DNA of 64,000 nt from JAVJSD01 sp040219575 (GTDB taxonomy: Bacteria; Planctomycetota; Planctomycetia; Pirellulales; Pirellulaceae), in contig JAVJSD010000097.1 of assembly GCA_040219575.1 (NCBI GenBank), positions 1-64,000 of the forward strand. Reading direction: 5' to 3'. Made by a program: the position numbers and the translations under genes. The notes under the pieces are model-generated. The model was not told where the DNA came from. It ran no database searches and saw only the letters and a list, made by a program, of their open reading frames with translations. Positions 35,859 through 46,667 of this stretch are shown here, piece after piece; the first letter of the stretch is position 1; each line of letters opens with the position of its first letter.

Positions 35859-37108
35859 GAAGTCGCCTCCCCTGGAGCGTGCAAACGACGGCGGAGCAAC
35901 CGCAGGAACAGGAACAGCCAAATCCCGCCCATCGCCAACGGCGCGGCGACGTCGGTCCAGGCGAAGTGGAAGCGATCGGGGTGAAACACCGGCGCCACAT
36001 GCCAATGCAGGGCGACCAGATGAACGGCCAACAGCAGCAGGCCGATCGCCGTCATGCGGACGGGGCTGGACTTCGTCTCGCGCGAGAGCAAAAGCAGGAA
36101 GGGGGCGGCGAAGTGCAGCGCCAACAGCGAAAGCGCCGACCATTGCCAGCCGCCCTGCAGGCGCAGCAGATACCAACTCGCTTCGACGGGCAGGTTCGCC
36201 GACCAGATGATCATGAACTGCGAGAACGCGAAGTACGCCCAGATCATCACCAGGGCCAACAGCAGGCTGCCCAAATCGGCGAGCAGTTGCGTCGGTGGCG
36301 GAGGCTCGTTGCCTTCGTGCGATGCGGCGTCACCCCCTCGATCGTCGGAAGGCAAGGTTTGGGCATAGAGGATAACGACGAGCGCCATGGCCGTCAGCAT
36401 CCCACCCGCGCCGATCAGGGCGCCGTAGATCGTCGAGTACCAGGCGGGATCAAGCGACATCGACCAGTCGCAGGCCGCCACCGTCGTGGTCGCCACGAAC
36501 AGCACCAGCCCGACGCCGCTCACTTTGCGCCGCCAATTGTTCGGCTGAGAGCCGGCGTCCGCGGCCAGCGAGTTCCATCGGGCCGGATAGACCGAGAGCG
36601 CCAGTCCACCAACGGTCCAGATGGCAAAGCAGCCTGCCGCCCGTGCCAGGAAGAAGGGAACATTGAGGTAGGGCGCCTTGCGCTCCAGCGAAGGACTCTG
36701 TTCCACCACTTCCGGCCGAGCCCAGACGTACAGCACCTCCGTTTCCAGGGCGAGCGGCACAAAGAGCAGCGCTGTCAGCGGCAATGTGAGCGAGGCCGCC
36801 GCCAGGTATGGCCGCGCCGCGCGTCCCCAGTTGCTGCGCACCAGCCAGGTGAGCATCAGCAATCCCAACGCCCCGACGGCGACTCCCCACCAGAACAAGA
36901 ACGCCAGCAAGTACGACTGAAAGAACTGCTGACGATCAAACAGGTCTTGAAGGAAGGCGCCAGCCTGCGACGGCAGCGCTGCGAACAAACGCTGCAGCGG
37001 CGGCAGGTTGGAAAAGGCGCTCACCGCGCAGGGGGCCGCCGCGATCAAGCCCACGGTCAGGGACCAGCGCCCCATGGCGGCAAGTTTTCGGTCGGCGGCG
37101 GTGTTCAC
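35855..37108 (-). CDS. actF: Alternative complex III subunit ActF
   Basis: A 417-residue integral membrane protein with about ten helices, matching the ActF subunit of quinol:electron-acceptor oxidoreductase. The GTG at 37108 follows the actE stop with a one-base gap and the stop overlaps the next gene (ATGA), leaving little doubt about operon structure. It lacks cofactor-binding motifs, as expected. An upstream extension to 37258 would run through actE sequence in another frame and is rejected. Confidence 0.88.
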   Translation of the reverse strand: MNTAADRKLAAMGRWSLTVGLIAAAPCAVSAFSNLPPLQRLFAALPSQAGAFLQDLFDRQQFFQSYLLAFLFWWGVAVGALGLLMLTWLVRSNWGRAARPYLAAASLTLPLTALLFVPLALETEVLYVWARPEVVEQSPSLERKAPYLNVPFFLARAAGCFAIWTVGGLALSVYPARWNSLAADAGSQPNNWRRKVSGVGLVLFVATTTVAACDWSMSLDPAWYSTIYGALIGAGGMLTAMALVVILYAQTLPSDDRGGDAASHEGNEPPPPTQLLADLGSLLLALVMIWAYFAFSQFMIIWSANLPVEASWYLLRLQGGWQWSALSLLALHFAAPFLLLLSRETKSSPVRMTAIGLLLLAVHLVALHWHVAPVFHPDRFHFAWTDVAAPLAMGGIWLFLFLRLLRRRLHAPGEATS

Positions 37109-37109
37109 G

Positions 37110-37856
37110 TCAGTCCTGCGAGTCGTCGGAGGAATTGTCTCGATCCGGTTCGCGGTTGTTTTCGTTTGGCGATTCGTTCTCGTTCGGCGGGTCGGCGTCG
37201 GCCGACGACGCGTCGAGTTTTTCCAGGTCAGCCCGCGTGAGAATCTCCCGCTCGGCATGTTGGCTCAGTTGCAGCGCGCGGAGGTAGGCCACGATCTTCC
37301 AGCGGTCCTCGGGCGGAACCTGGGACGCATAGTCGGCCATCCGGCCGAATCCGTTGGCGATCACGTCGTAGAAATGCCCGGGCGGGGCCTCCCGCAACCG
37401 CTGGATGTGCAGCGATGGCGGCGCCGGGAAGCCCCGGCGGACGACCATCCCCCGCCCATAGCCGGTTCGCCCGTGGCAGGGTGCGCAGAAGATGTTGTAG
37501 CGCTGTTGGCCGCGCCGCAGGGCGGACTGGTCGACCTGCATCGGGATCGTCGTCGCCAGCTGGCCGTCGACCCTGCCCGAGTAAAAATGCGCGTCGACTT
37601 GCAACTCACCGCGGGCAACAGTCCCCTCGACGGGGATCCGAGCGGACGAGTTCCGCGCTTTGATTGCCGCTGCTTCGAACGGCTCAATGCGGGGCTGGTC
37701 GGCCATGTCCTGGGTGCAGCCGGCCATCAAGGTCAAAAGCGCCACCCAGCAGAACACCGAGGTCCGAGACGGCGCCGCAACACGGGCGGCCCATTGCGAG
37801 CGGGAACGTTGCCGGCGGGAGGGATGGCGGAGGTCCCGATTCTTACTGCGGAACAT
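37110..37856 (-). CDS. actE: Alternative complex III subunit ActE, mono-haem cytochrome c lipoprotein
   Basis: A 248-residue lipoprotein. A basic N-terminus and a hydrophobic stretch end in LMAGC, a lipobox (Cys about residue 47). One haem motif, CAPCH, lies about residue 125, with a distal Met candidate in GFGRMADY. The C-terminus is an Asn/Asp/Glu-rich acidic tail. ActE is the haem subunit thought to hand electrons to the oxidase, and the caa3 oxidase genes follow directly. Confidence 0.92.
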   Translation of the reverse strand: MFRSKNRDLRHPSRRQRSRSQWAARVAAPSRTSVFCWVALLTLMAGCTQDMADQPRIEPFEAAAIKARNSSARIPVEGTVARGELQVDAHFYSGRVDGQLATTIPMQVDQSALRRGQQRYNIFCAPCHGRTGYGRGMVVRRGFPAPPSLHIQRLREAPPGHFYDVIANGFGRMADYASQVPPEDRWKIVAYLRALQLSQHAEREILTRADLEKLDASSADADPPNENESPNENNREPDRDNSSDDSQD

Positions 37857-38381
37857 CGATCACCTCCCCGGCCTCATGCGCGACCAATATCTCCCGGACG
37901 GCGTCTTTGTCGAACTGCGGATCGTCGGCCAACACACAGAGAAAGAAGCCGTCGCGCGTGGCGCGGGCGAAGGACTCCACGCCAAACAGCGGATGGTGTG
38001 GTCGCGGCAATCCGTTCAGCGCCAGCATGCCCAATACCGCGGCCAGGGCGGCCACGAGCACCGTCATTTCGAACATCACGGGCACGAAGGAAGGCCAACT
38101 GTTGAGCGGCCGGCCGCCGATATTGAGCGGGTAGGCGATCGCGGAGACCCAGTACTGGAAGCCATATCCGACGACACAGCCCACGATGCCGCCCAACAGC
38201 ACGAGCGTCGGCAATCGCGACGAGCGAAACCCGATCGCCTCCGGCAGGCCGTGCACGGGGAAGGGCGAGTAACATTCGAATCGCCGGTACCCGGCCTCCC
38301 GCATCGACCGCGCCGCCGCGATCAGGCTCGCGGGCGAGTCGTAACGCGCCAGGACGCCGAACAGGTCTGTGTGCGGCGCAC

Positions 38382-38385
<4 letters not shown>
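37843..38385 (-). CDS. actD: Alternative complex III subunit ActD (DUF3341)
   Basis: A 180-residue protein with the DUF3341 pattern: soluble N-terminus (FGVLARYDSPASLIAAARSMREAGYRRFECYSPFPVHG), two membrane helices about residues 58-80 and 102-125, and a C-terminal cytoplasmic part with DGFFLCV. ATG overlaps the actC stop and the 3' end overlaps actE by 14 bases. Confidence 0.93.
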
Positions 38386-39730
<1,345 letters not shown>

Positions 39731-39734
<4 letters not shown>

Positions 39735-42700
39735 AGCTTGGGATTGGGGTTCCGCAGGGCGGCGCTGTAGGTCGTGCGAGGCCGGGTGTTCAATTCCCCG
39801 AGCAGCGCGTAATCCAGCGGGTTGTGTTCGCCTTTGAGCCGGGTGACGCGGCTATTCGGATCGTTCAGGTCGCCGAACTCGATGGCGCGGGTGGGACAGG
39901 CGGCCTGGCAGGCGGTGACCACCTCGCCGTCCCGGATCGACCGGTCCTGCTTCTCGGCGGCGATGCGGGCGGCGCTGATCCGCTGCACGCAGTAGGTGCA
40001 CTTCTCCATCACGCCGCGGCTGCGGACGGTCACGTCGGGATTCTGAAGCAGGTGCAGGCTGGGATGCTGCTGGATGTCCGACGAGTAGTCCAGGTAGTTG
40101 AAGCGGCGAACCTTGTAAGGGCAGTTGTTGGCGCAGTACCGCGTCCCCACGCAGCGGTTGTAGGTCATCTCGTTGAGTCCCTCGCTGCTGTGCGACGTCG
40201 CCGCCACCGGGCAGACCGGTTCACAGGGCGCGAGCTCGCAGTGCATGCAAGGCAACGGCTGGAACTCCGCGGTCGGGTTGTCTCTTTCGCCGGAGAAGTA
40301 CTGATCGACGCGAATCCAGTGCATTTCTCGTCCGCGGGCGACTTCCTCCTTGCCGACGACCGGGATATTGTTCTCCGCCTGGCAGGCGACCACGCAGCCG
40401 TTGCAGCCGACGCATGCGGAGAGGTCGATCGCCATGCCCCACTTGTAGCCGTCGTATTCATGCGGCGGATAGAACGACTCCTCGGGTTCACCGTGAAGCA
40501 CCTCCATGAACTCGGGGTGCGAGGGGCTGGCCCGCAACTGCTCAAGCGTGCCGCCCACCACCAGGCGCCGGCCCTCCATCAAGTGGTGATGTTGCGTGCA
40601 GGCGAGTGCGCGCCGCTTGGGCGTCTTGCGAACCTCGACGCCCGCGGCGAACCACGGCGATTGGCTGGTCCGCAACGGATAGACGTTGCTCCCGGCGCCG
40701 GTCGCGATGCGTCCGGCGTGCGTCCGACCGTAGCCGAGATGAACCGTCACCACATTGTCCGGTTGTCCCGGCAGGATCCACGCGGGCAACTCGACTTCCG
40801 CGTCGGCATGCCGCACGAGGACCACCTGCTCGTTCTCAAGGCCCAGTCGCTCGGCGGTATTCGGGCTCAAGAGCGCGGCGTTGTCCCAGGTCAGCTTGCT
40901 GAGCGGCTTGGGCAGTTCCTGCAGCCAGCCGTTGTTCGCGAAGCGGCCGTCCCAGATGGTGGGGTCGGGGCGGAAGACGATTTGCATCGACGCATCGTCG
41001 CCCGCGCCGTCATGCGACGAACGCCAGGAATCGAGGGCCTCGCGGATCGCACCGAAGTCGAGTTCGGTGTTCTCGGCGGGCCGCGCCGATTCGGTCATCA
41101 CGCCATCGTGCAGCGTCCGTCGCCACCAGGCGTTGAACTCGTCCCCCTGGTGCTGGTTCCGCCAGTGCGCTTCGACGATCTCTTTCGAAGTTTTATTTGC
41201 TTCGCCGAGCAGCGAGGCGACGGCCTCGTGATCGCCGCGGCCGTCGTACAGCGGCTCGATCAGAGGCTGGATGATGCTGACCGTGCCGTCTTCCGCCCTG
41301 GCGTCGCTCCACGATTCAAAGAGGTGCGCCCGCGGGAGATGCCAGTGGCAGCGGTTCGAGGTTTCGTCGTACTCCGAACTCAGGTGCACGCGGCAGGGGA
41401 CTTTTTCGAGCGCCTCGGTGAACTTCAAGTCAGCGGGCGCGTTGAAGACGGGGTTGCCGCCGAGCATGACGAGCATTTCGACGTCGCCGTCGCGCATTTC
41501 CTCGACGAGCTGCGCAAGCGCCGCGAATTGATCGACCGGTTGCGCTTCGGCCGCCTGGGTGTAGCGAACCGTGACGCCGACGCTGCCGAGTTGTTCGTTG
41601 ATGGCGTGCGCCAGGGCGTGGACGATCGGCGGCTGCCAGCGGCCGGCGACGACCAGCGCCCCGCCCTCTCCGCCGGAGAGGCGGTAGTTCTGCAAATCGT
41701 CGACCAGCGCGTCCAGCCAGGACGGCGGGACACCGTCCAAGGCTCCCGCGGACGAATCGCTCGGTTCCGGCACGTTCATCCCAAGCCTGGCAGCCACGGC
41801 GATCGCCAGTTGCACGACGGCTGTTGGATCTAGAGCCAGCCGGTGGTCGGCTTTCATGCCCGTTGGCGTCGGCGTCGTCTCCACCGCATACAAACGATTC
41901 ATTTCCGGCCGGTTCACGTCGGCGGCCGCCACGCGGCGCCGCTCGGTGAACTGCCGGGCGTGTCGTAGCGCCCCCGAACCGCTGGTCAGAAAGTCATCGT
42001 CGAGGGACAACACGATGTCCGCGCGGCGGAAGTCGTAGATCGCCTGCAGCGGCCTGCCGAACGCGAGACGCGCGCCTTCTCGGGCGTGCGAGTGGTTGAC
42101 CGGATCGAACGGAACCCACTTCGCCCGCGGATGCTTCTCCGTGAGGGCTTGAAGCTGCGCGGCCAACGTGGGCGACGTGACCGTTTCGGTCAGAATCCGC
42201 AGGCCCCGTCCGTCCCGTCCCTGCAGTCGTGGTTGAAGATCCGTGAGAAACGCGTCCCAAGTGCTGATCCGCCGCCCGCGACGAATCGCCTGGGAACGAT
42301 CGGGATCGTACAGCGCAAGAACGGCGGCCTGGGCGAAGGTGTTGCTCGCTCCGAATTCGGAAACGCGGCCGCCGCCGGTCGCGGCCGTACTGTCGCCTTG
42401 ACCGCTCGAATTCGATGCGCCGGTGGCGGGTGAAGCGGGATGCTGCGGATTTCCTTCCACCTTCGTCGGCCGCGCCATGTGGCTTTCCACCAAGAGCCCC
42501 ATTGCCGCGCCGTCGTGCGGCATCGCCGTGGCGTAGTAGCGCGGCTCGCCGGGAACCAACGGTTCCGGCTGGCGGACGTAAGGCACGATCGATTCCGCCG
42601 GTTGTCGCCGGCAACCATTCAACCCGGCCAGGGCGAGCGAGGCGGCCATCAACTGCAGGAAACGTCGTCGGCTGACGTCGCCCAACAGCGAAGCCGCTTG

Positions 42701-42856
42701 CCCGGGAAACTCACGCTGCAGGTAGTCGTGGAACTGCGGCGAATCGGCCAGCTCCTCCAGGCTGCGCCAATAGCGCCGTCCCCGGTGGCCATGGAGACGT
42801 CGGGCCAGCGCGACCAATTCGTTTCCCTCTCGCGGGGCCATCGGTTCGTTCGTCAT
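39731..42856 (-). CDS. actB: Alternative complex III subunit ActB, molybdopterin-like/Fe-S protein
   Basis: A 1041-residue protein fusing a molybdopterin-oxidoreductase-like domain (residues about 100-720; it normally carries no Mo cofactor in ACIII) to an NrfC-like ferredoxin domain (about 790-1000). A twin-arginine motif (SRRRFLQLMAASLALAG) near residue 62 sits after a long N-terminal leader, typical of ActB. The Cys clusters CVGCNGCVVAC, CMHCELAPCEPVCP, CVGTRYCANNCPY, CTYC and CQAACP supply one 3Fe-4S and three 4Fe-4S sites. An Ala/Ser/Gly/Thr-rich insertion lies at about 140-165. Confidence 0.95.
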
Positions 42857-42907
42857 TTCCTTCGTCGGGAGTGCGGGGCATGCGTCATCCGCAGGTGACG
42901 CAAGGTT

Positions 42908-43558
42908 TCAACGGTGGCAGGTGGAACAATCGGTGTTGCTGCGCACGTGGTAGTCGATCATTTGCTTCGCCGCGTCAAATTCCGGTGTATCCTCGGGGGT
43001 CCAGTCCATGTCGAACAGTTTGTCGCGGGGCCGCAGGTGCGGCCTGGGGTTGCGGTGGCAGTCGAGACACCACTGCATCTGCAGCGTCGCCTCGCGCCAC
43101 ATCAGCGGCATGTCGTCCACTCGGCCGTGGCACGTCGCGCAGCCGATTCCCTTGTGCAGGTGAATGCTGTGATTGAAGTAGGCGAAATCCGGCAGATCGT
43201 GCACACGCGTCCATGCGATGGGTGTATCGCTTTCGAAACTCTCTCTCACCGGCGCCAGCAGGGGGCTGTCTTTCCAAAGTTCGGCGTGGCAGTTCATGCA
43301 GGTTTTCGTGGGCGGCATTCCTGCCGATGACGACGTCTCCACGTTGGTGTGGCAGTAGCGGCAGTCGATGCCGATCTCGCCCGCATGATGGCGGTGGCTG
43401 AAGGGAACCGGCTGCTCGCGGACGACGCCGGATTCCGTGACGTAGGGGGAACGTGCGATGGCGTACGCCACTGCCACGGCGGCGGCCAGAACAAAGCCCG
43501 CGCCGAAGATGCTGACGCGGGAGAGCGTGTTCATGCTGGGGTGAAAGATTTGCGGCAT
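42908..43558 (-). CDS. actA: Alternative complex III subunit ActA, pentahaem cytochrome c
   Basis: A 216-residue periplasmic cytochrome anchored by one N-terminal helix (SIFGAGFVLAAAVAVAYAIA). Five CxxCH motifs are present in order: CRYCH, CMNCH, CATCH, CLDCH and CSTCH, the normal number for ActA. First gene of the operon actABCDEF-SCO-coxBACD. The ATG at 43558 is preferred; ATG at 43534 is possible. Confidence 0.93.
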   Translation of the reverse strand: MPQIFHPSMNTLSRVSIFGAGFVLAAAVAVAYAIARSPYVTESGVVREQPVPFSHRHHAGEIGIDCRYCHTNVETSSSAGMPPTKTCMNCHAELWKDSPLLAPVRESFESDTPIAWTRVHDLPDFAYFNHSIHLHKGIGCATCHGRVDDMPLMWREATLQMQWCLDCHRNPRPHLRPRDKLFDMDWTPEDTPEFDAAKQMIDYHVRSNTDCSTCHR

Positions 43559-43587
43559 CGTTCTCTGAACGTGCGTGGGGGCGCGCG

Positions 43588-44172
43588 TCAAGCTTGGGGG
43601 CGATCATCCACATCCGGAGAGTCCGCGCTCGTCCAGGCATGCAGGTGGACCTTCTGTGCGTTCAACTGCTCGAGTTGCTGCTGCGCCTGCGCCGTTTCCA
43701 ACGGTCCGCCGTGCACGATGACCAGCACCTTCCCGTCGCGGACCAGCTCTTCGTATTTCTGGAGTTGGTCCTCGGAGACACCCCAGCCTCGCATTGCGCC
43801 GAGAAACGCACCCACCACAGATCCGGCGAGCCCGGCGCCCACGGGACCGGCGGCGAACACCATCCCCAGGCCGGTGACGGCCAACACGGTCGCGCCCGCC
43901 AGCAAACCCAGCACGCCGCCGACGCCGGCGCCGATCGCGGCGCGCTTGACCGCCTCGTCGCCGAACTGCAGTTCCTCTTGAATTTCCGGCGTCTGCTGCT
44001 TGACGCTGGTCGCCACCAGCGAAATGTGATCGTTCGACACGTCGCTGTCCCGCAAGGAGCGGACGGCGGCGTCGGCCGATGACGCATCTTCAAACACCGC
44101 GACGACGCACTGGTTGGGCGCGACGTGCGGATCCGCCTGAGCGGCCTTGTTGGCTTGCTGCTGTTGGTTCAC
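43588..44172 (-). CDS. General-stress-type protein with glycine-zipper membrane segment
   Basis: A 194-residue protein. Residues 18-70 resemble the YflT/heat-induced stress fold (CVVAVFEDASSADAAVRSLRDSDVSNDHISLVA). Residues about 80-130 are Gly/Ala-rich (GAGVGGVLGLLAGATVLAV, GPVGAGLAGSVVGAFLGAM), a glycine-zipper-like membrane or assembly segment. The C-terminus returns to a VLVIVHGG strand. The GTG at 44172 is supported by AGGAGG nine bases upstream. It precedes actA with only 29 bases between, so it may share the transcript of the respiratory operon. Confidence 0.8.
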   Translation of the reverse strand: MNQQQQANKAAQADPHVAPNQCVVAVFEDASSADAAVRSLRDSDVSNDHISLVATSVKQQTPEIQEELQFGDEAVKRAAIGAGVGGVLGLLAGATVLAVTGLGMVFAAGPVGAGLAGSVVGAFLGAMRGWGVSEDQLQKYEELVRDGKVLVIVHGGPLETAQAQQQLEQLNAQKVHLHAWTSADSPDVDDRPQA

Positions 44173-44357
44173 GTCTTGTTTCCTCCTGCGTTGCGAAACG
44201 ATAGGGCCGAACCAGGATCGAGCAATCGATGTGCCAACGTGTTTGCATGCGGAAATGCGTCGCACCACGATCCGTCCTCCGACGACCGCGGCCGGAGCAC
44301 ACCAACGACGCACGCAGGAGCGCGCGTGAGCACGACCCGAAACGCAACTCGGAGGCG

Positions 44358-46301
44358 TCAAACTGCTTGCCGCGTCCAGTTGATCAGGCCGCCCGCCAGC
44401 ACGACGTCAATCTGTCGTGGCGAGAGTTGATGCAGCGCGGCGAACTCGACGTCACGATCGAGATCCTCAACCGTCACCGACTCTCCTCGTTGAATCTGCT
44501 GGCGTGCGTCAACGATCCGCAGTCGCGCGTCGCGTTCGATGGACTCGAAGTCCCTCTCGTTTTCAAAGACCAGCGGCAGCACCCCGAAGTTGACCAGGTT
44601 CTGCCGGTGAATGCGGGCGAAGCTCTTTGCGATGACGCCGCGCAGCCCCAAGTACCGCGGCGCGAGTGCGGCGTGTTCTCGACTCGATCCCTGGCCGTAG
44701 TTATGTCCGCCGAGCACGAAGTGCCCGCCCTCGTCGCGACACGCCTTCGCCCTGTCTGGATACCCGTCGTCGATCGGGCCGAACACGAACTGCGCGATCT
44801 GCGGGATGTTGCTGCGAAAGGGGAGTACTCGTGCGCCCGCCGGCATGATCTCGTCGGTGGAGATGTTGTCGCCCACTTTCAACAGGACGGTGGCGACGAC
44901 TTTCCCTGGCAGCGGCTCGAATTCCGGGAGCGAGACGATGTTTCCCCCTTTCACCAACTCCACCCCTCGCGCTTCCTGTGGATCCACCGGCCCGACAAGC
45001 GGGGCCGCCCGCGGCGGCGGCTCTCGCGGTTCAACGACTCGCGGAGAGGGCCTGTCGAGCGTGCGGGGATCCGTCACCCGCCCAGTCAGGGCCGAGGCCG
45101 TCGCCGTTTCGGGACTTACCAGGCAGACTTGATCGTCGTCGGTTCCGCTGCGCCCGGGGAAGTTTCGCGGTACGGTCCGCAGGCTGAGTTTGTCCTTGGC
45201 CGGCGCCTGGCCCATGCCGATGCAGCCGTTGCAGCCGGCCTGGTGTAGTCGCGCTCCGGCGGCGAGCAGCGACGAAACATGGCCGTCCCGCATCAACTCC
45301 AGCAGCGATTGCCGCGAGGTGGGATTGATGTCCAGGGAGACGCCCGCGGCGATCCGGCGGTCTCGAACCATTTCCGCCGGCACGGCGAAATCGCGGTAGC
45401 CGGGATTCGCCGACGAGCCGAGATACGCCTGATACACGTCCGCGCCGGATTGCTCGCGCACCGTGGAGACGTTGCCGGGGCTGGAGGGCATGGCGATGAG
45501 TGGTTCGAGACGCGAGAGGTCGATTTCGTCGTGCCGGTCGTAATTCGCGCCTTCGTCGGCTTGAAGATCCTCGAAGTCCGCCTCGCGGCCGTGGCGCGCC
45601 AGGAAGCGATGAACCGCTTCATCCGTTGGGAACACCGTACTCGTGGCGCCCAACTCCGTGCCCATGTTGGCGATCACGTGCCGGTCCATCACCGAAAGTT
45701 GGCGTAGTCCGTCGCCGTAGTATTCCAGCACGCACCCGACGGCGCCCTTCACGCCGTGTCGACGAAGCATCTCCAGGATCACGTCCTTCGCGCTGACCCA
45801 TGGGGGCAATTCACCGGCTAAGCGTACGCCCCAAACCTTCGGCATGTTGACGTAGAACGGGCGCCCGGCCATCGCCATGGCGACTTCCAGTCCGCCCGCG
45901 CCGATGGCCAGCATACCGATCGCGCCGGCCGCCGGCGTATGACTGTCGGAGCCGAGCAACGTCTTGCCGGGCTTGCCGAAGTGCTGCTGATGCAGGGGAT
46001 GGCTGACGCCGCCGCCAGGGCCGCTGTACCAGAGTCCGAAGCGCCGGCAAGCCGACTGCAGGAACAGGTGGTCTTCCGGATTCTTGTTGTCGGTTTGAAG
46101 CAAGTTGTGATCGACGTACTGCGCGGAGATCTCCGTCTGCACGCGGTCGAGTTGCATCGCTTCGAGTTCGAGCATGACCAGCGTCCCCGTGGCGTCCTGC
46201 GTGAGCGTCTGGTCGATGCGCAGGCCGATCTCCTCGCCAAGTTTCATCTCGCCTTCCACTAGATGCGCGGCGATGAGCTTTTGAGTTGCATTGTGGGACA
46301 T
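44358..46301 (-). CDS. Aconitate hydratase (Aquifex type)
   Basis: A 647-residue TCA-cycle enzyme that isomerises citrate to isocitrate with a 4Fe-4S cluster. Seen: DNKNPEDHLFLQSACRRFG, LLGSDSHTPAAGAIGML, the cluster region QAGCNGCIGMGQAP, and the C-terminal swivel domain with VGDNISTDEIMPAG and NYGQGSSREHAAL. Size and cluster motif fit the putative-aconitase family found in Aquifex rather than AcnA or AcnB. The ATG at 46301 starts the conserved region; in-frame ATG at 46346 would add a short repetitive leader (AISRNAISRNA) encoded by a 15-bp direct repeat. It is divergent from sucA. Confidence 0.93.
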   Translation of the reverse strand: MSHNATQKLIAAHLVEGEMKLGEEIGLRIDQTLTQDATGTLVMLELEAMQLDRVQTEISAQYVDHNLLQTDNKNPEDHLFLQSACRRFGLWYSGPGGGVSHPLHQQHFGKPGKTLLGSDSHTPAAGAIGMLAIGAGGLEVAMAMAGRPFYVNMPKVWGVRLAGELPPWVSAKDVILEMLRRHGVKGAVGCVLEYYGDGLRQLSVMDRHVIANMGTELGATSTVFPTDEAVHRFLARHGREADFEDLQADEGANYDRHDEIDLSRLEPLIAMPSSPGNVSTVREQSGADVYQAYLGSSANPGYRDFAVPAEMVRDRRIAAGVSLDINPTSRQSLLELMRDGHVSSLLAAGARLHQAGCNGCIGMGQAPAKDKLSLRTVPRNFPGRSGTDDDQVCLVSPETATASALTGRVTDPRTLDRPSPRVVEPREPPPRAAPLVGPVDPQEARGVELVKGGNIVSLPEFEPLPGKVVATVLLKVGDNISTDEIMPAGARVLPFRSNIPQIAQFVFGPIDDGYPDRAKACRDEGGHFVLGGHNYGQGSSREHAALAPRYLGLRGVIAKSFARIHRQNLVNFGVLPLVFENERDFESIERDARLRIVDARQQIQRGESVTVEDLDRDVEFAALHQLSPRQIDVVLAGGLINWTRQAV

Positions 46302-46345
46302 GGCATTACGGGAAATGGCATTACGGGAAATGGCGCTGCCGGGCA
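46301..46345. repeat. 15-bp direct repeats at the aconitase start
   Basis: Two exact copies of TGGCATTACGGGAAA (46301-46315 and 46316-46330) and a degenerate third. They fall on the 5' end of the aconitase gene and could encode extra N-terminal residues if an upstream start is used. Confidence 0.8.
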
Positions 46346-46667
46346 TGGCGAAGTCGCGTGGAAAATCCAAGCGAAGCGGAACACGAAAGGTCGCAACTCG
46401 AGTACCAACCTTCGAAAGCGCGCGAATCGACAAGGACATCCACGCAGGCATCGCCGACCAGGGAGGGGACGCCGCGACAGCCTGCCGCACCCCCCGACAT
46501 GACCTGCGAAGCCGAACGGTCGAGCGCCGGTTGATTCTCCCATTTCGACTCGATAGTCGCCGGTATCTCGTTTGCAGATAGATGGTTTGAACGCCGCCGC
46601 GCTGCATCACGGCAATTGCCAATCCTCGATCGGATCTACCGTCTAGCCAATGAATACTGTCTAGCCA
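46346..46667. promoter_or_regulatory. Divergent regulatory region of aconitase and sucAB
   Basis: About 320 bases with no gene; promoters of both TCA transcripts should lie here. A 16-base direct repeat GTCTAGCCAATGAATA occurs at 46641-46656 and 46659-46674, the second copy carrying the sucA ATG; the first copy's ATG opens only a four-codon frame ending in TAG. The duplication could affect initiation. Confidence 0.6.

Noticed and set aside
46263..46581. Several 80-100 codon plus-strand ORFs upstream of sucA
   Set aside because: They arise from the 15-bp repeats and the regulatory region; no family features or ribosome sites.
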